Notes: a model not told the origin generated them from the sequence alone. A DNA stretch of 64,000 nt from Macrothele yani (GCA_039090855.1 CM077006.1:47439336-47503335), one strand, 5' to 3'. Shown: positions 1 through 10,748, counted from the stretch's first letter. Numbers and translations: made by a program.

Positions 1-640
1 TTACACCAAGCATGCTTCTTTCAGTTATCTGTAGTATTTGTCTTTTGTAGTTAATGTCCACGTCACTGCTCCGTACGTAAGCACTTGAAGGATGCACTGA
101 TTAAACACTTTTTGTTTAACACAATGGCATATTGCTCTTAAAAATTGTGCCATTTCTTCCAGAAGCTCTCCAACCAAGTTTTATACGTAGATTAATTTCA
201 TCAATGTTACCTCTGCTTGGCATCTGCTGTACAAGGTAAATGTAGGTATCGGTTATCTCCAGCTTTTCCCCATTAATCGATAAATCTTCATTTCTTGTAA
301 AATCATCGTACTTTAGTGGGTTTTTTGTTTTTGTTTTTTTTATTGGAGGTTTTAAGGACCACCGTGAGCAACTCAGTGGACTATAAGCAGTCGCCCGTCC
401 CTAATTTAGGGCCACTAGTTCCAAAGAAGGGAGAGAGCCAGCGCCGTAAGACAAAGACAACATCCATGCCTCACCGGGATTTGAACCCGGACCCATCTTG
501 GACGAATGATCAGAAGCCATCGCTTAGACTACTGCGCCACTGGGGCGGCACTTCAGTTTTGTCTTCAGAAAGTTCATTTTTAATCACATTTCTTTACCCT
601 TCTCAAGATCCTGGATTAGATTCTGCAGTTCTGAAGCATT
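1..640 (-). pseudogene. RTE-type LINE reverse transcriptase fragment
   Basis: Bases 1-309 and about 558-640 align, in the same order and orientation, with the RT C-terminal region of the fuller RTE copy at 48288-48720. Shared landmarks are the stretch over the VYLGQQIS-like segment and the KMNFHKTKV-like segment of the minus-strand protein. The two halves are separated by a SINE (318-549). No open frame survives, so this is a dead copy. It continues beyond base 1. Similarity fades near 640. RTE elements encode an AP-endonuclease and a reverse transcriptase; only RT sequence is present here. Confidence 0.8.
318..549 (-). mobile_element. SINE-A copy inside the RTE fragment
   Basis: tRNA-derived SINE in reverse orientation: T-run first, then the body, then a B box (RC of gggttcaaatcccgg) and an A box, ending at the ggcggc head. 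It interrupts the RTE fragment cleanly. An imperfect 8-bp target duplication, actttagt (310-317) and acttcagt (550-557), flanks it. The long plus-strand reading frame over this stretch is an accident of the SINE. Confidence 0.85.
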
Positions 641-1615
641 ATTTCAAAGACCTCAGAAGGGTTCTTTGGAATATTTCTTTTTACTTCTCAAAAATAAAAC
701 AAATAAAACCGGGTCGTAATCGAGTAAAGGAATACCTTGGCCCGACCCGTTTGACCGTCAAGATATTGTTGAACAGGTGATCCGCGACACGTTTCTGTCT
801 CTGATTCACACCATCGTGGTTTTAACTTACTTCCGCATTCAGAATCGTCTTGACTTCTTGGCTAATTACACATAAATGTACACTTAAATTCCTTTTGATT
901 ACTTTTTCTTCAAACCTGTATTAATACGATCTTGTTTCGCGCCCTGTTATAGTTGTATCAATGCAGAAGATTCATTTCCACCAAGAAAATAGTTTTACTA
1001 ACAGACATGAAAACTTTGTATTTAATCGATATGTTTATCTTAGCTTGCATGTTCATAAAGCGTTCCAAATTAATTTTTCATATTTCCTTCATTTTTTGAA
1101 CGCTAATTCTGTATAAGTGCTATTGTTAGAAGTGTAATCAATTATTTTTGCAGACAGCGTTATAATTTTTCTTAACCTCAATCACAGCAACAGTGAAGAA
1201 GGGTAAGAAATATCCAGCAAAGCTTGGTCTACACGCGCACATGCAACACTTTTCTCGCGAACATCTGCTAGCTTTTTCGTATCAATCCACTTGGAATCAC
1301 ACGCTATTAAAATCTTCCTCAATGCACAAAAGAATAAAATTACACTTCTTAATAATGTTAGCTCTCTTCAGCTGAAGCCAGTAATGAGCAATCTTATTTG
1401 GAATATTTTCCAGTGAACATTTCCATGAATACGTACCTTCAGCAGACGCCCGGCTCGATAAGTAACATTTATTCATCTCAACCTCAAGGTTTTATCGTAG
1501 TGCCCAAGAATGTGCACTATCTAACACGCACACACACATAAAACATAACTGAATGATGTTATAGAAACCATAGAAGATTTACGTCAGGAAAAATGGAAGA
1601 TTATGTCAATAAGCT
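641..1615. other. No recognisable feature
   Basis: AT-rich DNA. I see no coding frame with credible composition, no RNA gene and no repeat shared with the rest of the window. The 60-residue frame near 1193 has no recognisable motif. Confidence 0.4.
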
Positions 1616-1915
1616 GCCCAGCTGACCGAGTGGTCAGAAGCTCGGTGTTCTGGCTAGTCATCCGAGATCAGCCCGGGTACTGCACCAATCCCCATCCTGA
1701 TACTAGTAGCTTCAACCCGGAGGCCGAGTGGTCTGAGGTATTGTCTTCCGACCATTCTATCAAGAGATGAGCGGGTTCGAGTCCCAGCTGAGTGGTGTGC
1801 TTATCCGATGGCGTTGGCCTTGTCCCTACCCTGGAAGCAGTGGGCGTAAATTAGACGGGCGACTACTTAAAGCCCTAAAAGTTGCTCACGGTGGTAGTTA
1901 ACCCCTCCCGCCCAC
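1616..1915 (+). repeat. Degenerate tRNA-like SINE segments
   Basis: Two tRNA-like starts follow each other: one near 1620 (ctgaccgagtggtcagaagc) and one near 1716 (ggccgagtggtctgagg) with a B box gggttcgagtccc near 1773. The second continues into a body resembling SINE-A (ggaagcagtgggcgtaaatt, then gacgggcgactact, then gttgctcacggtggtagtta). These look like old relatives of SINE-A, not functional tRNA genes: no acceptor stem closes. Confidence 0.6.
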
Positions 1916-2045
1916 ACACAGAGAGAAAGTGTCTGGAATTAAGTATGGGAGAAACTATATATACCTAATTGGGGTCTTTCCCCTCTTCTAGTCGCGTATT
2001 AAGTGGGGGTAGCCAAAGGGCCCCGACCCTCCCAATGAAATCTCT

Positions 2046-2275
2046 CTTTTCTTTTTTTTTTTTTTTATTGAAGCTTTAACGACCACCGTGAGCAACTCAA
2101 TGGGCTATAAGCAGTCGCCCGTGCTTAATTTAGGGTCACTTGTTCCAGAGAAGGGAGAGAGAGAGAGAGAGAGAGAGAGAGCCAGTGCCGTAAGACAAAC
2201 ACATCCATGCCTCACAAGGATTCGGACCCTTCAGGACGAATGATTACAAGTCAGCGCTTAGACTACCGAGCCACC
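2046..2275 (-). mobile_element. SINE-A copy with GA expansion
   Basis: Reverse-oriented SINE-A: T-run, gaccaccgtgagcaactcaa, body, then the tRNA-like head (cttagactaccgagccacc). The gggagagagcc of the consensus has grown into about 13 GA dinucleotides (2153-2180), showing how a microsatellite can start within this SINE. The B box is damaged. Confidence 0.85.
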
Positions 2276-2280
2276 GGCTC

Positions 2281-2755
2281 ACTTGGTTCTTCGTTCTTGA
2301 CTGCTTATTTTAAAATATATTTGTATATGTTTTCAAATATATATTTTACGAACCATTAAAACGCACTTTAATATGGTTGAGATACTATTATCGCTTCCCA
2401 ATATTCAGGGAGATGTTTTCTCCAGGGTACATATATTTGCATCTTCAATATTTAGTGCTACCCCACAAAGAAATCCTGGCCGCGAAGCTGCCCCCGCATA
2501 CGAATGAAAATCCAAGGCGCAAGAGTTTAATGAAATCCTGATGTTATTTCAATCCGAAAGCGTATTCTATTTTTCACAAAGAAATAAAACTGAGTTATAA
2601 CTTTTGCACCGGATTTTTATCAGATTGCAAATAAGGTGGGTTTAAGCTGTTTAAATGAAGATGTGATGGTGAGAAACCAAATTGAGGAATCCAACCATCA
2701 TCGCACTTTCGTCTCTTAACATTGGCCTCCTAGCGAAAACATACAAGGTATCTTA
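2281..2755. other. No recognisable feature
   Basis: AT-rich sequence lying just downstream of the splice donor of host exon A on the minus strand, so it is intron if that exon is real. No repeat or coding signal seen. Confidence 0.4.
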
Positions 2756-2802
2756 TCAACAAAAGGTCACACAACAATGAGACAACAGGTTTGGAAACTT
2801 AC

Positions 2803-2962
2803 GCATAATGTTGTAACCCGTCCTCTCCCTGGGTTTAGCTCTCATCTCCCCATCTTCTAATTCCATCATTCTAGCAGAGTAAGGCGTCTGCTGGGTTTGC
2901 ATAAAACTCGACTGCCCTGGTAATGGTGAAACGATTACGGGACTTTTACCGTTCTCGTACAT
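2803..2962 (-). CDS. Alternative first coding exon A of an unidentified host gene
   Basis: Minus-strand exon of 160 nt: ATG at 2962-2960, 53 codons, then one base and a consensus donor GTAAGT (2802-2797), so it ends in phase 1. The peptide starts MYENGKSPVIVSPLPG, is polar with several Ser/Thr/Gln, and ends R-E-R-T-G-Y-N-I-M. The same ending, phase and donor occur in the exon at 46378-46447. The differences at the shared end are largely synonymous (GAG/GAA, AGG/CGC, GGT/GGC, AAC/AAT), which suggests selection on protein sequence. The rest of the gene must lie left of base 1. I do not recognise the family; no domain is visible in so short a piece. The next exon is not in the window, so splicing is inferred. 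Confidence 0.65.
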
Positions 2963-3240
2963 CTAACACTAATCTGCCCGTTATTGTGCAGCAGCAGGCA
3001 GCAGCAGCATCATCATGAACAGCAATGCATTCACATACACATTAGGCGCAACCCTGCTTCCCACACGCAGCCGAAATCAAAGCGCATCCTTCTGGGACTC
3101 GGAATCTGCTGCCAGACGCACGAACCTCCAAACAACTCACGATAGAGGGCGCTGCCGTTCTCGGAGCGCGTTTGCTTCTGTCATCACGTGTCCGAATCAC
3201 AATTATTACGCCTGTGACGTCACTGACGAATCCTGTCAAT
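2963..3240 (-). promoter_or_regulatory. Candidate promoter and 5' UTR of host exon A
   Basis: Upstream of exon A on the minus strand is a stretch richer in CpG than its surroundings. It carries a perfect CRE (TGACGTCA, 3215-3222), an E-box CACGTG (3185-3190) and a CAG/CTG-rich tract (about 2985-3010) that would be in the 5' UTR. No TATA box is evident. Promoter activity is inferred from position and motifs only. Confidence 0.35.
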
Positions 3241-3633
3241 AATTGCTCTGGAAAGCGGGATGGGAAGATTGGGGCTTTTTGATATCTTGATTGAATCCAT
3301 CCGACCTTTCTTTTGTGTTGCACTGAACTTATCATATTTGCGTGACTTTCCGTAAGATTAAATATCCCAAAGCTGTTATTTGCCCCCTTCGTATCTCGCT
3401 TTTATTCGAGTCTGAATTGATAAATACAGGATACGCCCTCCTTTGGCTAGCTGCTGTGAGAAATAAAGACACATCGAGAAGGAATGTATTAAAAGCGTGC
3501 GTTACGTGACAATACGATAATATATTTAAAATCAGATTGAAAAGAAAAATAAAGGATGGTTTTTGTTTTGCATTAAAGTGACATCGCTGCAAAGCTTCTA
3601 ATATTTAGATAAACCGGAACGAACAGTGATGGC
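3241..3633. other. No recognisable feature
   Basis: AT-rich; reading frames on the minus strand lack recognisable motifs. Possibly upstream regulatory DNA of host exon A. Confidence 0.35.
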
Positions 3634-3838
3634 AAGAATGAAAAGTGGTATAAGCGCTGGCTTCTGATCATTCGTCCGAGTTGGGTCCGGGTTCGAATCC
3701 CAGTGAGGCATGGATGCTGTGTTTGTCATGCATCCCTGGCTCTCTCCCTTCCCTGGAGCCAGTGGCCCTGAATTAGGGACAGGCGAAGGTTTATAGCCCA
3801 TTGAGTTGGTAGTCGTTAAACTTCCAATAAAAAAAAAA
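3634..3838 (+). mobile_element. SINE-A copy
   Basis: Forward SINE-A with A-box region (ggtataagcgctggcttctg), intact B box gggttcgaatcccagtg, body and an A-tail after ttccaat. The head is diverged. Confidence 0.85.
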
Positions 3839-3911
3839 TGCAAATTTCTGATAGCCAAATTAAATAAGAAATAAACACCATGTCAACAAAATTACATATT
3901 TTTTAAATTGT

Positions 3912-4166
3912 AGCCACTTTAGCTCAACGTTCTAAGCACTGGCTTCTGTCCGAGATGGGTCTGGGTTCGAATCCCGGTGAGGCATGGATGTTGTGTTTGT
4001 CTTACGGCACTGGCTCTCTCTCTCTTCCCTGAAACTAGTGGTCCTAAGTTAGGAACGAGCGACTGCTTATAGCCTATCTAGTTTTTCTCGAGTTGTTCTT
4101 CGAGTTGCCTATCGAGTTGTTCTTGGTGAACGTTAAAACCCCAACCAAAATAAGAAAAAAAAAAGT
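3912..4166 (+). mobile_element. SINE-A copy
   Basis: Forward copy lying 75 bp after the previous one. The B box (gggttcgaatcccggtg) is intact; the segment between A and B boxes is shortened. Near the 3' end there is a local duplication of an agttgttctt/cgagttg motif before the A-rich tail (4144-4163). Confidence 0.8.
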
Positions 4167-4990
4167 CGCTCGAAATTCGCTTTTTTTTTTTTTTGTAGAT
4201 ATGAATTATATATACTTTCCTTACACACACACACATTTGTCAGTTCCCAACATTTCTATAACTATTCTTCCTTTTAAATATATGTGTACCAAGACACAAA
4301 AAAAGTTCTCTTTAGATGATTCTATAGCGTTCTTCTCCCTTATAAAATAAAGAAAATATAAATCTTTAGTTGTTTAAAAAAATGTGTTTCAACCACACGA
4401 AGTCGCGCGTTAACAGTTGTTTTATTCCCTACTTTTCAATGATTGGATTTATATAAAGGAATTAGACCGCCTCAATGGCAGGGACGTCGCTGGACTTCTA
4501 AGTGAGGGTGGGCGACGGGTTGGGCGGGTATTATTTTTGGTGGGGCAAGTTTGTGAGCAATTTTATTTTCAAAAACGCTTAAAGCAAAAATTTATAATTA
4601 TTTTTACTAAGGGCTGCAAAGGAATTCTTGCAATCCCCACCACTTCCTGTGGAGATACAAACAAACACAGGGATCTGACCAGTTACGCCATTAGTGTAAG
4701 ATACAAGTGTTTGTAGAATGTCTCTTTTAACTTTTTTCTGGATGCATTGTCTTAATTGATTTCAAAATTTTGCATTTTTGCTTACGATAATAGTACTGTA
4801 CTTGAACAATATTTTTGAAAAAAAAATGTCCTTTCTGTTTATTTAAATCAAATTTTAACGTCGTGACACGCAGACACAACCTCTAAGTCCTCCCTAACTT
4901 CCTTCCTTCAAGCCAGCGACCTTATTTTGCACTCCACTCCACCAAAGTTGTCGTCAATCACGTTCTGCTGCCTCATTGCCCCGAGAAAGG
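4167..4990. other. No recognisable feature
   Basis: AT-rich spacer with a T-run (4183-4194) and an ACACAC tract. The 99-residue plus frame at 4417 has no recognisable motif and no conserved partner elsewhere in the window. Confidence 0.35.
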
Positions 4991-5160
4991 TTTAGGAGCG
5001 TGTGAAAACAGAAGTTTGTTCGTGCCAGATTAAGTCGCTCTCCCAACTAAGCTCCATTTTGCACAATTGGGTGCCGATGTGAAAACCCAAGTTTGTCCGT
5101 GTCCCCTCACTCCGGAGTAAGTCGCTCTCCCAACTAAGCTACACGGACAGAATGTCCTGC
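4991..5160 (-). repeat. SINE-B fragments, two tRNA-like units
   Basis: Two partial units of a second tRNA-derived family: aagtcgctctcccaacta at about 5032-5049 and again at about 5118-5135, the second with the acceptor-like gtccgtg...cacggac closing pair. Both are antisense to the tRNA-like direction. Other members are at 11025, 18536, 19268 and 31430. Confidence 0.65.
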
Positions 5161-5235
5161 TGCATATTTGTAGTCTTGACACATGTTTTTACCTCTGTAG
5201 TACGTGACAAGCGCTAGTATAACTTTTGCCTTTCT

Positions 5236-5445
5236 TTGCAGTTTTAAAGACCACAGTGAGCAATTCCTGGATGAGCTATAAGTAGTCTCGCGTCCCTAAT
5301 TTAGGGCATCAGGTTCCAGGGAAAGGAGAGAGTCTGTTTCTCATGGCAAGCACAACATCCATGTTACACCGGGATTCGAACTCAGACCTATCTCGGAAGT
5401 ATAGTCAAGAACCAGCGCTTATACCAGTGCGTCATCGGGGAGACA
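5236..5445 (-). mobile_element. SINE-A copy, diverged
   Basis: Reverse SINE-A: ttttaaagaccacagtgagc, body, B box (RC near 5370) and damaged A box. More diverged than the copies at 33988 or 59509, so probably older. Confidence 0.8.
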
Positions 5446-6826
5446 TGGTATAGCAGACTTCACTTTTCGTGTTGGGATATCCTACTTAGTAGCACAAACA
5501 AACACCAGAGCAATTATAGTAATAATCTCCCTCAGTGAATTCCTATCCACCGTGTCCATTTGCCCCTAGCCATACTAAAATGAAAAGGGCTTAAACTAAG
5601 AATTTGGAAGAGTGGAGAATAAGTGCATCTTCATGGCACTGGGATGCTATTTTGATAACCTTTCTACGCAGCCGTAAACAAAACATTTTCTATGGGAAAT
5701 ACGTAGGGCTACATGACGAGAAACACGACACTTATTATTACTCGGCAAAGTTCCCATCGTATTTTAAAGTTATAAAAATTTGAAAAATGGCACATCGTGA
5801 ACTGGGTGGGCGGCAGGGTGGGCAAAGCAAATTTCAGAGTGAGCTCGCACCCCCTTGGCGACGTCCCTGCTCAGTGGTCGAGTAGTACGGGACACTGACT
5901 TCTCACCTTCGGGACCATGGGGAGCGAACTCGGGCCTCAGTGCAGTAAAATCACCTCCGCCCCCCGCCCCACCTCGGATCCTCTACTTACCACATAATCC
6001 ATATTTCCGTTTCCTCACGTACTCCCCACCCACAAATTCCCCTACTTCCCGACAAACCGACCGGTTCCAACTCTTCAATCTTTTTTTTTTTTTTTTTTGC
6101 GGTGGATAATTTTTCATATTCTCCCCTCCGCACATCAGTGATATATCGTTGCAAATAAACAGTGGTAGTATTATGTCAAAATTATAATCGGAGTTTTAAG
6201 GTCAAGTTTTTTTTTAAATTAAAGTAAAATTAAATTTTAAAAAAATTAAAAAAAAAATCATGTTTTAATGTGTATTGTAGTAGTACATGTAAATCACATA
6301 TTGTATATATTTACAAAATTTTATTTTAGAAACACTTTCGAAACAACACTTTTGTTGTTTTTTTATCGTATTTAAAGCAAGTTTTGAATTTATTACATTT
6401 TTTACACCTATGACATAAATTACGCATTTTTACGTGTACTTTACGCGTCACGTAGAATATATATATTTTTTACGCGTAACTTTCCAACCATGGAGACGGT
6501 ATAACTTGAAAAATATTCGGACACCATAAAATAATAATTAGAAGAAAATTACTTTAGAAACGGACTCTGGGCCTCCTTAGGGGCCCGGGCCCCGGTGCTA
6601 CAGCACCGCCCCCCCCCTCTCTCGTCAGCCTGCTCACCTTTCGTCCTAGATGGGACGGGATTTCAGACATAGATACGAGAAATACGCACAGTTTTTTTGT
6701 TTTTTTTATGGTTTTGTTGGTATAAATGTTAGAAAACGCATTTTTCATAAAAATAAAACTTTTAATCAAACACTCATGCTCATAAAAACAGAACACCTGA
6801 AAGGAGACGAACTACGACTTTGATTT
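5446..6826. other. No gene; low-complexity spacer
   Basis: Includes T-runs (6080-6099), an A/T-rich tract (6200-6480) and a short GC-rich patch (6563-6620, gggcccgggcccc) that resembles the outer part of a degraded DNA-transposon end. Nothing here supports a gene. Confidence 0.35.
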
Positions 6827-8480
6827 TTACAGGATGTGTTCATTAGGCAATACAGAACAAATAAATAGCATCTGGGTGCCATATGTACCAGGTGCATCGA
6901 TGTGGCCACCTCTGGCTTGTACGTACCACTTGCTGTACGCGCTGAGGCATCTAATCAAATAATGTGTGAATGGTGACCTGCGGAATAACCATCCAGGTTG
7001 TACTGACCCTTGTCCAAATTTCATGAAGACTTGCTGAAAACGGTCGTACCGCTGCAACTGTCGTTTGAGCATGTCCCAGAGATTTTCTATGGGTGATAAA
7101 TCCGGCGTTATAACAGCCCACGGCAGAAGTGGAACGTTGTTATCCATGAAGGAGGCACATATCGCTACAACATGGAGTGTGGCATTATCCTCCTGAAGTA
7201 TGGCCGTAGGGACGTTCTGCAGGTACGGAAGGGCGACCGGCCGTAGCATATCATTATCGTAACAGACACTTGTTATGGTGGTACGGACTCTCACGAGAAG
7301 TCATCGGCTTTCGTACCCAATAGCACCCCAGGCCATAATGCCTCGTGTTGGTAGCCCTGAAGAAGGCACATGTCGCTACAACATGGAGTGTGCCATATTG
7401 TCCTCCTGAAATATTGCTGTAGGGAAGTTCTGCAGGTACGGAAGGGCGATCGGCAGTAAAATATCATTGACGTAACGGCCACTCGTTATGGTGGTACGGA
7501 CACTCACGAGAGGGGATCTGCTTTCGTACCCGATAGCGCCCCAGGCTAAAATGCCTCGTGTTGGTGCAGTATTCCTGGTGCGAACACACTCTTCCCACCA
7601 CCTTATAATGCCTCGTGTTGGTGCGGTATTCCTGGTGCGAACACACTCTTCCCGGCGCCTCGTGTTGGTGCGGTATTCCTGGTGCGAACACACTCTTCCC
7701 GGCACCTCATAATGCCTCGTGTTGGTGCGGTATTCCTAGTGCGAACACACTCTTCCCGGCGCCTCATAATGTCTCGGTATTCCTAGTGCGAACACACTGT
7801 TCCCGGCACCTCATAATACCTCGTGTTGGTGCGGTATTCCTGGTGCGAACACACTCTTCCCGGTACCTCATAATGCCTCGGTATTCCTAGTGCGAACACA
7901 CTCTTCCCGGCACCTCATAATGCTTCAGTATTCCTAGTGCGAACACACTCTTCCCGGCACCTCATAATGCCACGTGTTGGTGCGGTATTACCGGTGCGAA
8001 CACACTCTTCCCGGCACCTCATAATGCCTCGTATTGGTGCGGTATTCCTAGTGCGAACACACTTTCCGGCACCTCATAATCCCTCGTGTTGGTGCGGTAT
8101 TCGTGGTGCGAACACACTCTTCCCGGCCCCTCTCCCCCTGTCGTCAGCGGAGACAGATGAGTTCACCATTTTCACCTAAACAGAAGCGTGTTTCGTCTGA
8201 GAACACGATAGTGTGCCATTCGTCACGTCACTACCTTCGATCGATGCACCATTGCAGCCTGGCAGTCCGTTGCTGAGGTATCAAAGGTTGCTGCGGTGAA
8301 GAGGCCGACGAGCTTGCAGTCTCTCAGGCCGATAATACGACCTTTGTCGAACCCGTTGACGGGACTGTACGACTGTCTTACAAGACGAAGAATCGTCCTT
8401 ACCCACTGGTGACCAAGCATTGGCATGCCGACCGAGCCACGCGCGTTTATAACAGAAAAACGGGAGGTTTCTGTTTTGTG
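6827..8480 (-). pseudogene. Tc1-like transposase pseudogene, internally expanded
   Basis: Minus-strand Tc1 remnant. From the N-terminal side it shows a paired-like helix-turn-helix trace (FDKGRIIGLRD near 8380), the first catalytic Asp in VFSDETRFCL (near 8200), a tandem-repeat expansion, WGAIGYESRS, LPYLQNVPTAI, the second Asp in QEDNA, and the Glu in TPDLSPIENLWDML (near 7080). Thirty-three residues lie between the second Asp and the Glu, one fewer than usual DD34E, suggesting a codon loss. About 225 bp of the gene is duplicated directly (about 7130-7345 and 7350-7560). Much of the DNA-binding to catalytic linker is missing. Inactive. Confidence 0.8.
7553..8135. repeat. 57-bp minisatellite inside Tc1 coding sequence
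   Basis: Eleven units; the full unit is 57 bp (19 codons) beginning aatgcctcgtgttggtgcgg and ending tcttcccggcacctcat. Three units (from about 7767, 7871 and 7918) are 47 bp and lack the cgtgttggtg part. On the minus strand each full unit encodes a version of the segment just before WGAI in the transposase, so it grew by tandem duplication of coding sequence. Confidence 0.9.
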
Positions 8481-8487
8481 ATATCTG

Positions 8488-8930
8488 ATTTGCCAAGATG
8501 CTGTACGTCATATTTGCCTAGATGCTGTACGTCGTATTTGCCTAGATGCTGTAAGTCATATTTGCCTAGATATGCCATCTGATTTGCCTAGATGCTGTAC
8601 ATCATATTTGCCTAGATGTGACATCTGATTTGTCTAGATATTGTACGTCATATTTGCTTAGATGCTGTACGTCATATTTGCCTAGATGCTGACGTCATAT
8701 TTGCCCAGATGTGACATCTGATTTGCCTAGATGTTGTACGTCATATTTGCCTAGATGCTATACGTCATATTTGCCTAGATGCTGTACGTCATATTTGCCT
8801 AGATGTGACATCTGATTTGCCTAGATGCTGTACGTCATACTTGCCTAGATGTGAAATCTGATTTACCTAGATGCTGTACGTCATATTTGCCTAGATGTTA
8901 CATCTGATTTGCCTAGATGTAAATGACCTT
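8488..8930. repeat. Tandem array of alternating 24-bp and 22-bp units
   Basis: About 18 units of two related types: 24 bp (ctagatgctgtacgtcatatttgc) in short form tagatgctgtacgtcat, and 22 bp containing gatgtgacatctgattt. The shorter type recurs about every second to fourth unit. Many 24-bp units carry TACGTCA, a CRE-like half site. It lies at the 5' edge of the Tc1 remnant and may have grown from its terminal region. Confidence 0.85.
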
Positions 8931-9196
8931 CTCGTTAAAAAGCAAAAAAAGCAATGATAAAACAGGCTGAAATTTTTGGCGTAGCAATAGTCCGGCAATA
9001 AACGTTCTGGAACGCTATTGGTTGTCTGCCAACCCTTTCCCTTCAGGAGGGTTCAGGTCTATCAAATTCCCAAGCCCACGAATTTGATAAACCTGTACCC
9101 AGAGGGACCTACCCGGTATAGTCCTTGAAGGCGGCCTTCAAAATTTTGAATGACAATCGAAATCTACTTATTTCTATTCTAGATCGATGAAAACAA

Positions 9197-9236
9197 CAAA
9201 AAAAAAAAAAAAAAAAAAAGAAAGAAAGAAAGAAAG
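9197..9236. repeat. Poly-A and GAAA microsatellite
   Basis: About 22 A residues followed by four AAAG units. Could mark the tail of a retrotransposed sequence; no body is recognisable upstream. Confidence 0.6.
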
Positions 9237-9389
9237 GTGCGCTCTTTCCTTAGTACTAGCTGTGAGTGGTAAAAGGGTAAGCTGGGGGTGAGGTTTGTAT
9301 AAAAAAGGCGTCCGTCCTGTCCAAACTGGATCAGCGAATCTCTAAAACTCTGCGACATTAGGAAAGTACCCAAGATGCAAAGAAGTTAA

Positions 9390-9472
9390 GTACCCGAGAT
9401 GTGAAGAGGTGGCACTTGTACACAAGTGCCACCTCTTCACATCTCGGTACTTGGCACTTGTACACAAGTGCC
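9390..9472. repeat. Near-perfect palindrome with a second copy of its centre
   Basis: Arms 9390-9419 and 9422-9450 are reverse complements apart from one inserted C, with a 2-nt spacer. The centre is ggcacttgtacacaagtgcc. The same 20-mer occurs again at 9453-9472. As RNA this would fold into a long hairpin. Confidence 0.85.
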
Positions 9473-9645
9473 ACCTCTTTTCCTATGCTGCGCCTATTAG
9501 ATTTGAAAATGCCTTGATATACACGCAAATGCTACCAAATTTGACATGTGCGCAAATGCCACCGAATTCTTTCCGAATGCATCGTAGGAATTAAGAGCTA
9601 ATTAGTAATCTGTGTTGTACTGCCGAAAAGCAACTCTGAGCATTT

Positions 9646-9915
9646 AAGGTGGTTCCACCTAAAACGTCTGCCCTATGTTCCCAATGGCAAGAACCTTTTT
9701 AAACACTTTTCTTTGCAATTAAAGTATTCTCAAGGAAGAAAATTTGCACATCGATAAAAATAATTGGAAATTATAGTGTCGCATGCTTAATGTTTTCTAA
9801 AACTTAATCATAATTATATTAAAAATGAATATTTTTTTCTTAGGTAATGTTGAGGCCTGCTAATAGATGGCGCAACCTGTACATTGATGACGTCAGTGGA
9901 CAAACAAATCTTTGA
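9646..9915. mobile_element. Foldback/MITE remnant related to 25784-26229
   Basis: Starts ttaaggtgg and runs through caatggcaagaacctttt and tttgcacatcgataaaa, matching one arm of the element at 25784. The central gatggcgcaacctgtac...gacgtcagtggacaa piece is present in the opposite orientation relative to that copy, as expected when the centre of a foldback flips. The far arm is not recognisable. Confidence 0.6.
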
Positions 9916-10748
9916 TAGCTTATTTTGGAATTAGAAATCAGCAACTACAGTTTGTTATCATTCGCAGCTGAATTATTATCAGAACATTACTCGAAGTGGC
10001 TCTGATCATTCTAAACGTTGCAGACTATTGACCCAAATTTTGATCGTATTCAAAAAGTTAGTAAAATTATTGAAAACAAATCAGCAGTACTATAGGTATG
10101 CTGATTTCTAATTTTAATTGCCAATAGCGATTTTCAATAAGTTTCTAAATTTTTCAATAGCTCTGATTTCTTTCTTCTTGTACAAATTTTCATTCGTCCA
10201 GTACAGTGTTGTTTCGTAAAGCCGAGAAAAACTGATTAATCGTAGCCATTTATTGTTTTTTAGTGTTTCCCGAATTTGAACTAATGACCATAAGATTATC
10301 TTACGAGATGCAACACAGGTGTAAAATCAAGTTGAAAAATTCTCATTTAGCAAAAGATACTAGAGGAATCACAAACAATGTGTGTTTGACGTGATTGTTA
10401 CGTTGTTAAAAAATTAAGCAATAATTACCTAGGGACACAGGAGTAACTGGACATTTCTGCGCCCGGGGCAAACCCCAAAATATTGCACCCCTCCCCTTGT
10501 ATCTTATACATAAATATAGTATAAATATACAATGTTTTCTTTCTTTTTTTTTCTGGAGGAGAAGGTTCCGGAACTCTTGAACATAAGTTGTTCCAAAAGA
10601 GCGGAGCGCGCGCGGGGGAAGGGGGGGATAAAAAACTGCTCAATTTCTTGAATATTTTTCTTTTTACTCCTTCTCATTGTTGTATGGTAGAAAGTGCAAA
10701 AACTTAATTATAGTAACAATTAGGTAGTAATCCATAACAGTTTTATAC
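9916..10748. other. No gene; possible hAT debris
   Basis: AT-rich. The patch 10430-10490 (ctagggacacagg...gcgcccggggcaaacccc) resembles the GC-rich outer part of hAT-type MITEs, but no paired end or target duplication is visible. Confidence 0.3.

Noticed and set aside
316..780. 154-codon plus-strand open frame
   Set aside because: It lies across a reverse SINE-A and antisense RTE sequence; the frame is accidental.
7553..8930. CRISPR-like array
   Set aside because: Units are contiguous without unique spacers, lie in a decayed Tc1, and the genome is eukaryotic.
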